Shown: positions 47,063 to 59,532, counted from the first letter of the stretch. The stretch: DNA of 64,000 nucleotides from Bombardia bombarda (GCA_030512295.1 JAULSR010000011.1:930001-994000); one strand, 5' to 3'. Notes: generated from the sequence alone by a model not told the origin. A program made the numbers and translations.

Positions 47063-48253
47063 CTAGGAATCATACCCCCAGCCCAGCTGGCGATTCACCT
47101 CATTCATGGCATTGACGCCGGCCCTCAGAAAGTTCATAGCCCCGTCCACCAGGCCATCACCATAAACGGGATCCGGGCCATTGGACGTAAGAAGGTCCTG
47201 CTGGTCCAGCACAGTCTGTCGCTTCTCCAACACCGCACGGCTGATGGCGCGGCCCCACATGTTGTACCACTGGTCCTCGCTTATGCTGACATACTGTCGC
47301 GCGCCGCTCTCCCCTGCAACCGAGAACGGCCAGTCCGCATATACAACCTCGAACCGCTTCGTCCGGAAGAACAGAAACGGCCATGTAAACAGAAACATGA
47401 GCGTGAACATGCACATCCAGATGATCCACGTCGTCAGCCGCCACCTGTTGATGCGGCAGTCATTGTACACCTCAACCAGCGCATCCTTGACAGGAAACGT
47501 GATAGTCAAATGGCCCTTGTAGTTCGTCGCACGCACCAGCGACGTCAGCTTCTGTCGGACCTTCTCCTCATCGAAGCCTAATACGCGGCGCTGCAGCGCG
47601 AAGCACTTGAGCCCCGCGTGGCTGGCGCAGTAGCGATGGCACCACTCGGCCAACGACGGGCGCTCGCCCATGCCCAGCTCAATGCTCTGCTTGGCGCCGG
47701 GCGCGCGCTTGCGCAGCGCCGTGCCGCGGCGCACCTTCTCGCTATTGTCGACGGTGCGGACCTCTCGCCAGGATGAGACGAGGTGCGGCGTGAGCTCGAC
47801 CTGGAGGTCGAAGTCGGTGACGGTCTTCTTCTCCTTCTTGCCGTTGTTGTCTGCGACTTGGGAGTGCGTGCCGACGATGCGCACAAACGGCCGCGGGGGC
47901 TTCTGCGCCCAGTATTGCACGTGCGACTCGAGGATCTCGGGGTCGGTGTCGATGCGGCTGTCGATGTAGAACTCGGCGCCGGTGTCGACGTCGCGCTTGA
48001 AGTTGGTGACGAAAGCGCCCGATGGGCGTGAGGGGTCGGGGCCTGCGGCGGATGGATTCAGGGAGATATTTGGCAGGAGCGGGGCGGCGCTGCTACTGTT
48101 GCCGTTGCCGCCGTCGGCGACCTCGTCGTAAAGAGGGGGGAGGTCGTCGACTTCTAGCTCGGGAGCATCATCGTCGAGGAATCGGTCGCCTGGGACGGAG
48201 TGCAATGACACTGCATCGCCGCTGGGGCGGGTGGAGAGAGAGGGTCTGCCCAT
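47063..48253 (-). CDS. Conserved fungal membrane protein of unknown function
   Basis: Intronless, 396 residues. The first 75 residues are disordered and acidic (DDDAPELEVDDLPPLYDE). A soluble region follows (about 80-265: FVTNFKRDVDTGAEFYIDSRID, HVQYWAQKPPRPFVRIVGTHSQ, KCFALQRRVLGFDEEKVRQKL). A hydrophobic stretch near 272-298 (TTWIIWMCMFTLMFLFTWPFLFF) could be one long span or a hairpin. The C-terminal 96 residues include VVYADWPF and a Gly/Asn-rich end. There is no signal peptide, ATP-binding motif or catalytic motif. The codon pattern and length suggest a genuine gene. I do not recognise a function. Confidence 0.8.
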   Translation of the reverse strand: MGRPSLSTRPSGDAVSLHSVPGDRFLDDDAPELEVDDLPPLYDEVADGGNGNSSSAAPLLPNISLNPSAAGPDPSRPSGAFVTNFKRDVDTGAEFYIDSRIDTDPEILESHVQYWAQKPPRPFVRIVGTHSQVADNNGKKEKKTVTDFDLQVELTPHLVSSWREVRTVDNSEKVRRGTALRKRAPGAKQSIELGMGERPSLAEWCHRYCASHAGLKCFALQRRVLGFDEEKVRQKLTSLVRATNYKGHLTITFPVKDALVEVYNDCRINRWRLTTWIIWMCMFTLMFLFTWPFLFFRTKRFEVVYADWPFSVAGESGARQYVSISEDQWYNMWGRAISRAVLEKRQTVLDQQDLLTSNGPDPVYGDGLVDGAMNFLRAGVNAMNEVNRQLGWGYDS

Positions 48254-49191
48254 GATGCCACGGACTCGAGTTGCGAATTCTGAATTGACGAATGCTAATA
48301 ATTAGCAATTACTGTGAGGATTTGAGGAAGTAAAAAGGTAAGACGCAAGGAAAGAGGATTGTTGGGCGATTCAGAGCATCGGGGACAGACCATCCCTCGC
48401 ATACTGGTAGTAAGTTGCTGACAGGGGCTCGCCCACCAACCCGTAGTGCAGGGCTCCAAGGCAACAACGGGTGGCGCAGCACTTCTTTGACAGAAGGTGT
48501 GCTTTTGGTGCTCCAATCGCGGCACCTTCCAATATCTTTCAAGCCAGAATTGGACATTTCTATCCGCGTATCCGGCAGCTTCATTTCAGGCTACCGAGCC
48601 TACTGCCTGGCACGACCTGGTTTTCTAGGCATCCATTGACCATTCCGAAGAAAGTCCATGGAAAATGAAACTTCAACAAAGTTAGGTAACCTAAACTTTC
48701 CTTGTCTCCGTATCGATAACATAGAGCGAGTAAAAGGCGCGAGCCTCTCAGGCAAGGCACGGGTTCACTTGCATTCTCAACAGGATGAGAAATATTTCAA
48801 ATCTACTGATGAATGTGTTTAACCTGACACCTCATGCGAGTACCTGGACGCGCTAGAGCGAGGGAGCGCTTCCATGTCAGTGGGACCCGCTAATAAGCGC
48901 AACTCAGGCACTCAAGATCCCTGCAAATAGCGTGAACGTTCAACCCCGCGGTGGACACCTTTACCTGAAATGACAGCCCCTGTACCCCGCACCCGCAGAA
49001 AACCGGACGTAGCTTCGACATGAGACATACCTACCAAACTACACCACCTTACAGATCCAAGCTCCGAAACTCCTGTCGTGCCCATACAGACTCGACCTCC
49101 AACTCTCCGACTGGTTGATCCTTTCCCATCATCACTTGATCCCATCTCAACAGAACGCACACATCCGAGAGTTGAGATTCCACACCCAACC
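48254..49191. other. Divergent promoter region
   Basis: 0.94 kb between the membrane-protein gene (-) and NMT (+). The NMT frame stays open upstream of its ATG to 49078, but the residues there are not NMT-like. Nothing else is seen. Confidence 0.45.
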
Positions 49192-51057
49192 ATGGCCGAC
49201 GAGTCCAAGCCAGTCGACCCCTTCAAGGAGCGTGAGGCTGCCGAGGCCCTTACCGCCATAAGCTCCGGCAAGCAGCCCGCTGTAGAGTCCGACGATGAAT
49301 CCGGCTCCGAGGCCGAGGCCGCTACCGCCGGCAACCCTGCACACGCAGACGACAGCGGTGCGGCAAAGAAGAAGAAGAAGAAGAAGAAGAGCAAGAAGAA
49401 CAAGCTCAAGCAGGCACTGACCGGCGCCCTCGGCGGCAAGTCGGGCGACTCCCAGAACCAGGCCATAGCCACTTCTTCACAGTCGGACCAGAAGAAGGCC
49501 ATCGAGGGCCTCACACCCGAGCAGATCCAAGAGTTCATTTCCCTCAACCCCGCCCTGGCGAACGAGCTCCTGTCCGAGTCTGGCGGCATCAGCAACACCA
49601 GCAGCGCGATCGAGGCGTTTAAGAAACTCAAGATCCAGGACATCGTGACGGGACTCGCCAGCAGCGGCAAGAACCGCAAGGATATGGCGTCGTACAAGTT
49701 CTGGGCTACTCAGCCTGTGCCCCAGTTCGGGGAGGAGGAGAAGCCCACACTTATCGAGGAGGGGCCGCTCCGGGTCCAAGACGTCAAGGACATTCCGACA
49801 GAGCCGATACCGTTAGCGCTGGATCAGTTTCGATGGGTGACTATGGATCTCACCAACGAAAGCGAGATGCAGGAGGTCGAGAAGCTCTTGTGTGGACACT
49901 ATGTTGAGGACGATGAGGCTATGTTCCGGTTTAAATACTCACAGTCGTTCTTGAGATGGTAAGGAGCCCAACCCAGTAAAACATTACCGATGGCAATCAA
50001 AGGCACTGATATTATGCAGGTCCCTGATGACCCCAGGCTGGAGAAAAGAGTGGCACGTGGGCATCCGCGTCGGCGAGACCCTCTGCGCCTTCATCTCCGC
50101 CATCCCCGTCGAGATCCGCGTCCGCGGAAACACACTCCACGGATCCGAGGTCAACTTCCTGTGCGTCCACAAGAAGCTGCGCGGCAAGCGCCTCGCCCCC
50201 GTGTTGATCAAGGAGATCACGCGGCGCATCAACCTCGAGGGCATCTGGCAGGCCATCTACACGGGCGGCATCGTGCTGCCCAAGCCCCTGAGCACGTGCC
50301 GCTACTTCCACCGAGCGCTCAACTGGCAGAAGCTGTACGAGGTCGGCTTCAGCCCATGCCCGCCCAACAGCAAGCCTTCGTTTCAGGTGCGGAAGTACTC
50401 CGTGCCGACGGAGACGTCGACACGTGGCCTGAGAGAGCTGGAGGCCAAGGACCTGGATGCCGTGCATGCCCTGCTCGTGCGCTACCTAAAGCGGTTCGAT
50501 CTCGCTCCTGTCTTTAGCCGTGAGGAGACAGAGCACTATCTGCTGTACAAGAAGGGTACTGAGGAGCAGGTTATCTGGACTTATGTCGTTGAGGTAAGCC
50601 CCTTTTATCTCCTTTCTTTCTTACCTCCTGTCCCCCGTACCAATATCCCTTACAGGACAACTCGGGCAAAATCACCGACTTCTTCTCCTTCTCCCTCCTC
50701 GAGTCCAGCATCATCCGCTCCACCAAACACAAGTCGATCCGCGCCGCATACCTCTTCTACTACGCCACCGAGACGGGCCTCGTCACCCCACTCGACCGAC
50801 CCGCCCTCAAGACGCGTCTCAACGCCCTCATGGCGGACGCGCTGATCCTCGCCAAGCGGTACGACTTTGACGTCTTCAACGCCCTGTCACTTATGGACAA
50901 CTCGCTGTTCCTGGAGCAGCAAAAGTTTGGCCCCGGCGACGGCCAGCTGCATTACTACCTGTTCAACTACAAGGCGAACCCGGTGCACGGGGGTGTTGAC
51001 AAGAAGAACCGGCTGGATGAGGACAATTCGAGCGGGGTGGGTTTCGTGCAGCTTTAG
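49192..51057 (+). CDS. nmt1: Glycylpeptide N-tetradecanoyltransferase (N-myristoyltransferase)
   Basis: Exons 49192-49958, 50020-50593 and 50656-51057 give 580 residues. The N-terminus is acidic, then holds a lysine run (KKKKKKKKSKKNK) thought to aid ribosome association in this family. The NMT fold starts near MASYKFWATQPVPQF, followed by FRWVTMDL, GHYVEDDEAMFRFKYSQSFLRW, then WHVGIRVGETLCAFISAIP, EVNFLCVHKKLRGKRLAPVLIKEITRRIN, and ends with the catalytic-site C-terminus VGFVQL. The enzyme moves myristate from myristoyl-CoA to N-terminal glycine of target proteins in the cytosol. The chosen ATG gives the usual family length. Splice sites are standard (GTAAGG, GTAAGC) and the joint reads W-S-L-M-T-P-G-W. 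No lesions. Confidence 0.96.
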
Positions 51058-51575
51058 AGTTGAACAGTAATTGGTGGTGGTCTTTTTTGATGTGTTTTAA
51101 AGGGCAAGTGTTTCTTGTGCCAGCGATAGCGAGCACGAGTTTAGGGGTAGAGGGGCATGGTGGAGGGGGGAATTCCAATGGGCGGGATGAATGGGGATAT
51201 ACATATCATGTTTGATCGCGGTGGCTCGGAGCCATGGAGCGGGAATATGTCCAGTAGGAGTTGTATGCATCGCGGCGAAATTACGGTCCTAGGGATGTTG
51301 TGAGAGGGCGAGTGATCGTACATGGCATATCAGTAATTGCTTCAAAGCTTTCGCGATCTCTCAAATCACCAGACACTGATGTTATAATGTTATGCATCTT
51401 AATCAAAATAGCATGCCATCACCATAACCACAACCCCAAAACATAAAGAATAATCGACGGTCTAAATCTGCAAAATCTAGCTTACACTGTCTCGCTGCCA
51501 GCCATATATACCCATCTATATACTACCTAACTCCCTTGCTGTCTACCCATTCCAACAATGATAAGCCGATTCCCA
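51058..51575. other. Convergent 3' spacer
   Basis: About 520 bp between the convergent NMT and hydrolase genes. No gene is seen. Confidence 0.45.
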
Positions 51576-52867
51576 TTAAGCCCGCCCATCGAGCCTCTCC
51601 CCCAAAGCACACCTCTCCTCAATCGTCTTATTAAACCACCCGCATTTTTCCACCAGCGGTGCATGGCCCATCCCCTCCACGATTTTCCCCACCCCCGGCT
51701 CAATGTATTCTATCAGCTTCCTGCCATGCGGCACACTGATCATCCTGTCCGCATCACCATGCATCACCAGAATCCGCTCCCGCCCGACCTTGTCTGCCAT
51801 CTCTTTCAGCTGCTCTGCGCTCTTGTGGTGCCACCCCGCTGCGATCAGCTGCAGCAGAAACCCCTTGATACCAAAGCGCGCGGCATCGAGACGCTTGTGC
51901 ATCTCTTGCGCGACGAAGCGGTGGGCGTTGGACTGGAAGCCGAGGTATTTCGTCGGGGTGTTAGTAGGGTTCATGCCTCCAGCGACGTCCTTTGCCGATG
52001 CATCGGCAGCGACCTCGCTGGCGCGGATGATGTGCGGGCCCGGAGCGGGCGGGAGGCATTTGGGCGTGGTTGAAGGATCGGGGAGGACGGCGTCGTCTGG
52101 CTGGGCGAGCCACTCGTGGCTAAAGATCTGGCTGGCCGTGTCGTTGACGCTGCGGTCGACGGACTTGGGGACCAGCATGCTGACGCGATTGGCCATGTTC
52201 TCGGCCCAGGTGGTGGTGTTTTCGATGGCGGCGGCGGTGCAGATTAGGGAGAGGCTGCTGATGGCGGTGGGGATGCGGCAGGCGAGCTCCTGGGCGATCA
52301 TGCCGCCGAGGGAGATACCGACGACGTGCAAGTTGCGGGCCTCGGAGGTGGAGGGCTGCTGGGCGCGCAGCCAGCCGACATGGGTGAGGACTTCGATCAG
52401 GTCGGACGCCATCTCGCTGCTGCTGTAGCGCATGAGGGGCTTGTCGCTGTCGCCCATGCCGCGATTGTCGATGACGAGGACGGAGTATTCCGAGGCGTGT
52501 TGGTGGCCGAAGTGGAGGGTTTGGCGCTGCCAGCTGGTTTTAAGGCTGGCGAGGCCCATTATGAGCTGGGTTGGAGAGGGTTGGGTTAGCTAGGTGAGCG
52601 CTGGGGGTTAGGGGGGAGTGAGACGCACGACGAGCTTGATGGGACCATGGCCGTGGATTTCCCAGCTTAGGTTGAAGGGGCCGCCACGGCCTTCGGCGAC
52701 GGGAAGGAGGCCGCTCTGGTCAGGCTCGAGGTTGAAGATGGCCGTTGGGAAAGCCGGGTCCTTGAGGATCTCAGCGACGGTCGGCACCAGTCGTGCATTT
52801 TGTGGTGGCGCCCTGTGATTTGTGAGTTAATCGACAGCTGTATGAGAACTTGGGGAATTACTTACAT
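51576..52867 (-). CDS. Alpha/beta-hydrolase; start codon split by an intron
   Basis: Exon 3 is 52565-51576, exon 2 is 52812-52629 and exon 1 supplies only A-T (52867-52866). The donor GTAAGT follows directly after AT and the acceptor CACAG precedes G-GCG, so splicing creates ATG GCG CCA (MAPPQNARLVPTVAEIL). The result is 391 residues. The hydrolase core is WEIHGHGPIKLVVLIMGL, VIDNRGMGDSDKP, nucleophile VVGISLGGMIAQEL, acid HGDADRMI and catalytic His GMGHAPL. The family covers cytosolic esterase or epoxide-hydrolase-like enzymes and the substrate is unknown. No in-frame ATG precedes the first conserved block in exon 2, which supports the split start. A shorter start at 52559 would lose the N-terminal 64 residues. 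Confidence 0.8.
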
Positions 52868-54827
52868 ATTAGCAGTATACTATAATTACCTTAAGCACAG
52901 ATGTTAATGAGATCTTCACTCTCTTTCGATGTAAATTGTGGTTTTTGATAAGTACCTATGTTTCTAGAGAACCTTGGCGGCTCGTGATCAGCAGCGCGGC
53001 CACGGTGACGTCGCTCCTTCTTTCTCTCAACATTTTAAAGTGGGGCTGTGAGCTGTTTTGAATCGTGAGCCTCGGCCTCTCCATTGACCCCATCACGTGT
53101 TATTTCACTTTTGAGGACATGAGTTTCGTGTCTCTTAGAGAATAGAAGTATAACCACTGGAACTGTGGTTGTCAGGACTTTCTTTGCCTGACCATGATCT
53201 TTGAGCTCAGTGCGAGCTTCTTTTAGCCTCTCACTTTCATGTTGTCGTTGCAAATCCACCCCGCTGTAACCCTGCCGTCCTGCCCAGGAACTTAGGCTCA
53301 ACGAATCCTGACCCAATGGGAGCCTGACCTCAGCCCAAACTTTAGGCTCCACTTCAGGTGTCAAAACCAAATCTCACAGTCCGCTCTCTCTTCTTCCTCT
53401 CCTTTCTACTCCTTGTGAAGTGTCGTCCTCTTCAACGCTGCGTCTCTATGCTACAATCGGAGAGTTCTGCGCGAGCAGTCCTTTCATTCCAATCTAGCAT
53501 ATGAGAAATTCGGAGAAATCGCTTCATCTTAGTCCTCTCCATGTCCAGCTTCGGTCGGCATGTGCACGACACTCGGCCTCACGTAATCCTGCGTGTGTAA
53601 TTAGACCTAGCATCAGAAAAGTAGAGCCTAGGCTGTCCTCACGCGTTTTCGTGAGGGAACGTCGTGGGGATTCAGCACCAGCTTCTTCTAGGAGGGTCAT
53701 TACGAAGCTTGTGGCCAACACTTGAGTGCAATACGCAGCGTGTAGCTCTTTGCCTGCTAGAGGAGCTGTATAATTCGATTCTGATCATTCTGTTGAGGAC
53801 TGGGCTTCCCCTTTTTTTTTTTTTTTTTTTGGGTAAGTAGTACATGCTTGACCAGCGAGGGACAAGAATACTGCGAACGGTGTTTATGCCACTTCATCTT
53901 GGCACTGTGCTTTCATCCTTGATATCTTGAATATATACCTATATAATCACATGGAACGGCTACTCCATTGGTTTCCTTACCTTGGTGGGAGAAGCATTTA
54001 GCTGCTTCTGGTGTATTTAAGTCAAGTAATAACACTTTTTAGATGAGTTGCATCTCATGATTACCTAAATACGGCTTCGGATGGACTGAACGTTTCAAAT
54101 GTTGTTTATCTGACCAGACCCACCACGAAAAGGACGTTTTTCGTGCCGTGCCAATTCAAAGAAATAGATTGAGATCGAGTCCCTACACTTTAAATGATTC
54201 TACAATTTGCCAGGCCCGAACATTTTCCCCCCCTTCAAGATGTCCACCGTTAATAAACAGCTTAATCACAGTCATCTCACTGCTAATTTCCCGAGACTTC
54301 ACCTCCTGACCTTAGTTACCTTAGATTCCCGAGCTTCAACGAGATTTTTGGGCACTGTGTTCCTTTCATTGTTCGGGCAAGACCAAACACGCTCTAAAGG
54401 TGCCGGCCACGCCTTCCTCAGCACCTGCCTTCGTGTGCCTCTACGCGTCTGACTTGATTTAAGACAAAAAAAGGCAGGTGCCACCCACCGCGAAGGCTAC
54501 GTAGTCTTAAAAAATTTCTGCTCAACTATTCCGCCCTCTTCCTGAACACCGCATCGAACATTCTTTCCAGACCCGAGACCAGCGACATCGTACCTTGTAA
54601 CAGCTCGTTCACAGTTTGTTCCTCACGAACTTCCAACTAAGAATTTCGACTTCATCCCAGCTGCCCCTCGTCAGCACGCGTTTTTTACAGACTCACCTCT
54701 GAAGGACGACGAATGCCAGACCTGGACTATGATCAGTGGAGTATCAACTTGACGATCTCAAAGTAAGGCTTTCCAGATTTTGCATCTAGTGAGCACGCGT
54801 TAATAACACTTCAGTAGTCAGAAAACG
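52868..54827. other. Gene-free region, about 2 kb
   Basis: The upstream regions of the hydrolase (-) and the RBR gene (+). It contains 19 T at 53812-53830. ORFs are short and unremarkable. Confidence 0.45.
53812..53830. repeat. Poly-T tract (19 nt)
   Basis: Uninterrupted run of T in non-coding DNA. Confidence 0.9.
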
Positions 54828-57252
54828 ATGTCTCACGAGTCTGAACGGACCGAGCTGGAGCCCGGTGATTCAGAAGTATCTCGACAACCTGAACCAGAGC
54901 CATCCGCAATGAACAGACTATGCGACTATTTGTGGGATATTCAGGAAGATGTAGGAAAACTACAATGGAGTACAAGCGATATGTCAGTGCTTAACGCTAT
55001 CTCATACGAGCTTCTGGACAAGGTTGATGAGGCAGCCAGAGAGCAACTGCAGCAGGAGGAAGCATTTCGGTCCGCACGTGAAGACTGGAAGAAGGAGCGA
55101 CAGACACTCACCAAGGATCTGGAGGAGAAAACAAAATCCCTTTCACTTCAATTACATATTGAAAAGGATTTGCACAAGAAAGATCGAGACCAGTGGATGC
55201 AAGAACGACAGCGATATGCCACAACAATGGAGGCGGCAGAACGAAAGCTCATAGATCTAATACAGGGTCTACAACTCCAAACCGAATCTGCAACGGCTCA
55301 GCAGAACAACCAACTACAGCTGCCCAAGGGGTGGATTCACGACCTAAATTCATTCTTGGGCTCGGAAATAACACCTAGAATGATTATACTTGCAAAGATA
55401 GCGAGTAAGAAGGTCGCGATGGTGCCGTCAAACATCATAGAGCAAGGAGCAAGAGTTCGACAGACTTTCACACTTCAGAACTTTCCACGAACCCTCCTCG
55501 ACCGTCCACTTAAGGGCGAAGATCTGCATGGTTTTATCCAGGATATGACCTCCAACGTTGACAGCATGCACCCACTTTACATTAAGGTGTGCGCAGTATG
55601 CAAGACTTGGGGATTCTCCGCATCTGCCAAAGCCCAAACGTCGACCCTCAAATTGGTCGAGTTTCCCCCAGACGATGATGGCATTCAACCACTCAGGCAT
55701 TGCTCGAACAGTGTTTGCTACAAATGTCTACATGCAAAAATCGAGACGTGCGTGTACCATCGCTGGCTCTTGAATCTGAACAGAGACATGTGGATTGCAT
55801 GCCCCGTTGATGGCTGTAACAATTTCCTCGACATCCAAAATCAGGCTGAGCTATGTGCTTTTCTTTCACAGTCTGGGGGAGGCGACTTTCAGGCACTTCT
55901 TACAAGGTGAGTTCATGAACAGGCCCAGTTAACATTTTATTTTAGCCCGATGATTTTACCCAAGGTAGCAAATTCTTACAAAACCATCTAGGTGTCAAAA
56001 GGCAAACGTGCTCCGAAAAGCCATCAGTAGCACCTCCATCACCTTCACGACAGACGAGCTGCAAAGAATGGTTAATCTTCATGCACGACTGGTCAACCAG
56101 GGTGTTGCGAAGTCTTTCTTTGATCTTGACTTCGGATCATCGCAGCCCAACGACGAGGGCAGAATCGTCTCGTTCAATCCAGGCATGCGAATTGTTAGCA
56201 TCAGTTCTGGAAATGGTCCGCGTTACCGAGTTCCTCTTTTTATGGGATATTTCAAGCGTAAACCGCTGGTCGAAGGTCGAGTATGCACTGGTTGCGCAGA
56301 GACTCTCTGCGAGATTGACTACGGATCGATTGCCAACTGGATGGAAATTTGCAAGCCTTTCAAAGGTGACTGGATCTGGAGGGTGTTGGCATTTCCAGCA
56401 AAGCTGTCAGAAGCCTGCAGGCATGAGATTGATCACTGTAACAAATGTTTGACACAGCACATTAAGTCCACGCTGGACGGACACTTAGCCTCCAACGAAG
56501 CCGTGACCAACGACATTCGGTGTCCCTCAAAAGGCTGCGGTAGACGACTTTTAACCGACGAGATCAATCTTTATGCAGACGCAGCTACGGCTGGAAAGTA
56601 GGTTCTTAGCATCGTTGCTAACACATTGAGCACATGATGCTAACTTATTTTCCAGGTACACAAGACAAGTCCATCTCGAGTCGTTACAAAATGCTCCAAA
56701 TTTCCGTTGGTGCATGAGGGATGGATGTCCGAACGGCGATGTGTACTCTCTAACCTCTACAATGATAACATGCACTGAATGCAGGTTCAAGATGTGTTTT
56801 CGGCACGAGATGGAATGGCACGAGGGTTATACTTGCGACCAATATGACAAATCTGGCGCAGACACAGAGGAATGTGACGAGACAAGTTATGGCAACACGA
56901 AACGATGCCCAGGAAGGAACTGTCGCCGCCGTATCACAAAGGGTGATACTAACTTTCAGCCAAGCTGTAAGTGGTCCACGAAACGGCTCAATCTGACTTG
57001 CCTTGTTTCAAGTCTACGTTGCAGAGTGAATATTAAAACATCCAGCTGACCAGCATTTGTCTTCTAGGTTACTCTTGCCAATTCAAATTCTGCTGGGAGT
57101 GCATGGCACCCTGGGGAAGGTTCAAGAGAGGAAGGCCCGAAGGTCATTACGAGGGTTGCTTCTTTCGGCGGGGTACATACAGACCGTCAGAACTATATGG
57201 ACGAACCCTTAAAGAGGCTTTGGAGAACCATCGTAGTTCTCAGGAATGGTGA
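54828..57252 (+). CDS. RBR/IBR-type zinc-binding protein, possible inactive E3
   Basis: Exons 54828-55906, 55992-56597, 56656-56966 and 57068-57252 give 726 residues. The N-terminal third contains a coiled coil (about 65-165, EQLQQEEAFRSAREDWKKERQ). A first Cys-rich region lies at 252-345 (CAVCKTWG..CYKCLHAKIETC..CPVDGC). A RING1-like region follows at 455-545 (CTGCAETLC..HCNKCL..CPSKGCGRR), then an IBR (CMRDGCPNGDVY..CTECRFKMCFRHEMEWHEGYTC). The RING2-like end is CPGRNCRRRI..CYSCQFKFCWECMAPWG..HYEGC. RBR proteins transfer ubiquitin through a RING2 cysteine five residues before the next zinc ligand. Here the segment KGDTNFQPS before CYSC has no cysteine, so catalysis is doubtful. Splice phases all fit. 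Confidence 0.78.
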
Positions 57253-57972
57253 AGTCAGTGGAGGATGAGCACAGCTGTTGGCATAATGTAGAGTACCTAG
57301 CAACGAGAAGGTGGATGAGCGAGGTAGTAGTTGAGCGGAAGAAAGAAACCGTCTCCTTAGTTAGGTAGTTAGCAGTATCTGTGGCCGTTTCCCCGTCATC
57401 CGCGTGGTGGAAGTGAGTTAGCTAGGGTTCTAGACGTCGAATTAAGATAGAGTAAATACCTAGCTGAGGGCAATCAATGGCAGATTAGATTCCGCTGTTG
57501 TACTCGGAGGGCCGCTTTGGACGAGGAAAGTGCAACCTCAACTGTGTAACGATCATAGGTACTTTAATAATGCGGATAATATCTTCATCTCCACTGAAGC
57601 TGGACAAAATAAAAAGGCCTTTCAAAGATTAGATGGACGGCTTTTAACACGGGGATCTTCGATTGAGCTGCCAGAAGCCTCGTGGGTGAAAATTAGATGG
57701 TCACACGGATCCAGCTATCCCAATTCTGTGCTCGTTTCGTCCGATGGTGTTTTGGTCAAGCTTGGCCGGATCACATAATCAGGAAGGAACGAGGGACAAT
57801 CGTACCTGCGCAACAGAGTTTCTCTGATTTGAAGTTCTGCGACCGGGAAAAAGTAGCTAGGTACCTACATTTCAGACTTTTCTTTTGTGCCCGCTTTCTT
57901 CCTCGTTACGCTCCTTCCTTCCACCCACTTTCATGACTTACCTTCCAGTCCAAAAGGCCTCTTTCCGCCAAA
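57253..57972. other. Spacer
   Basis: RBR 3' flank and secreted-protein promoter. No credible gene. Confidence 0.45.
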
Positions 57973-58653
57973 ATGAAGCTCGCCACGCCTGTCATCGTCG
58001 CTACACTCTGCGCTCTTGCTGGAGCTGTGCCTCATTTCAACAAAGCGCACGCTCGTGATGTCATCTATGATGCTCTTAACACCACCAATCGAAATTTGAA
58101 CATGGTTGGTTTGACGATGACGACCACCGCCCCTCCGGAGCCACTTCTTGAGTAAGCTGAATTTCATCCTCTTGTGACAGCTCGATCCTTGTTTTCTCCA
58201 AGCTCTGCCCTCCTCAATTCAATTCTATCAGGTTCGACGCGGCACTTTAGTTGCAGAAGCTAATTCCCTCCTGACAGGTTCAACTTCAACCTAACCAGCG
58301 GCATGTTCACGCCCTCCGCCAAGTGCAGCGGCCAGGCGCCCGAGATCGCCAACGCGCCCACGGGCTGGACCAAGTGCATCCCCGATCGTAACAATTCGGC
58401 CGTCTCCTTCAGATGGGATCTGCACTTGGACCGCCACATCAGCATGCTGTTGGAGACGAATTTCACGATCGCTGCGGCTAGCGATTTTAGCAGCTACGTC
58501 TGGCAGCAGGCCAAGTACAACATATCTCCCAACGAGACCAACAACGACGGTGTCTACACTGGACCGCCGAGCGTGAGCGCCGATCTCGGACTTGTGAAAG
58601 TCTGTTTTGGGGATTGGAACGATGGTGCAACTGGAATTTGTAAGGGGGCTTAG
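57973..58653 (+). CDS. Small secreted cysteine-containing protein
   Basis: Two exons (57973-58151, 58278-58653; donor GTAAGC, acceptor GACAG) give 184 residues. A signal peptide is clear: MKLATPVIVATLCALAGAVP, with a likely cleavage after A-G-A or V-P. The mature part has four cysteines, all in the second exon (AKCSGQ, TKCIPD, KVCFGD, GICKGA), suggesting two disulfides, and several N-glycosylation sequons (NTTN, NLTS, NNSA, NFTI, NISP, NETN). No enzyme motif is seen. Size, secretion signal and paired cysteines are the usual profile of fungal secreted or effector-like proteins, but that is a composition argument only. No related genes are nearby. Confidence 0.75.
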
Positions 58654-59532
58654 TGGTTTGATACCGGAGAAGGGGTGGTGATTTGTTGGCTGTAAATGGG
58701 AAATCTTGTTGACCCAACCTGTGGCGATGATGAAGGAGAGCTTGTAGTGTCAAGTTTTATCGTCGAGGCTACTACCTGAGATTTTGTCTGCAAATATCCA
58801 GGGACAATACAAATGATTTCAGTCAGTCTCGTGAAGCTTCCTTCGCGTTTCCGTCTGCGCACTTATGTCAGCCTAAGCATAGCATTGAGCGCAGTTTGCA
58901 CCCTCGCCTTACTATGGTTTCCGCTCCCGAGTCATTGTCGTGCCAGGCTCCATCCGACCTATCTCCCAAGTCGTCGTAATTAGTGTTGTCATGTCTGTTT
59001 TATTTCCTCTACTTCGATCTCATCATCCACAATGGCGAGCAGACACTCTGGATCAAGCTTTCATCCAAGTGTGGAGGTGTCAAGAAGCCTCTTCACGTCG
59101 CTGAGTTCTGTCGACCTGCCCAATGGAGCATCTCTCATATGGAGAGTCTCTTCTACATTGTCGTTGATGACACCTAGCTACTCAAAGTTGGCGGTCTCTT
59201 ACTCCTCGCTGCAGCCGTCGTCGACACAGAATTCTCGCCAGCGTATCTGAGACAGATATGCGCACACCAGCACCGGCATCGCCACCCATGCTGGCCAGAG
59301 TTACTATAGCAAACACCCGCAGCCGCCGTGGTTTAGGCCTTATGGCTTGAACTTCACTTCTGGCGCCTCTAGCATTCTGGAGGTGGCCTTTCCAGCGCCA
59401 AGAGTCGGCGAGGTCAAAAGTGGACACGCCATTACGAAGTGGATGCAATCTGGGTTTTGATAAGCCCTCGACCCACCACGAACCACACAAATGCAGAATT
59501 ACCTCGGATATATGCATCAACAAGCAACAAAC
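58654..59532. other. Spacer
   Basis: Some short ORFs (58983-59250 +; 59182-59685 -) without family features. No credible gene. Confidence 0.4.
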
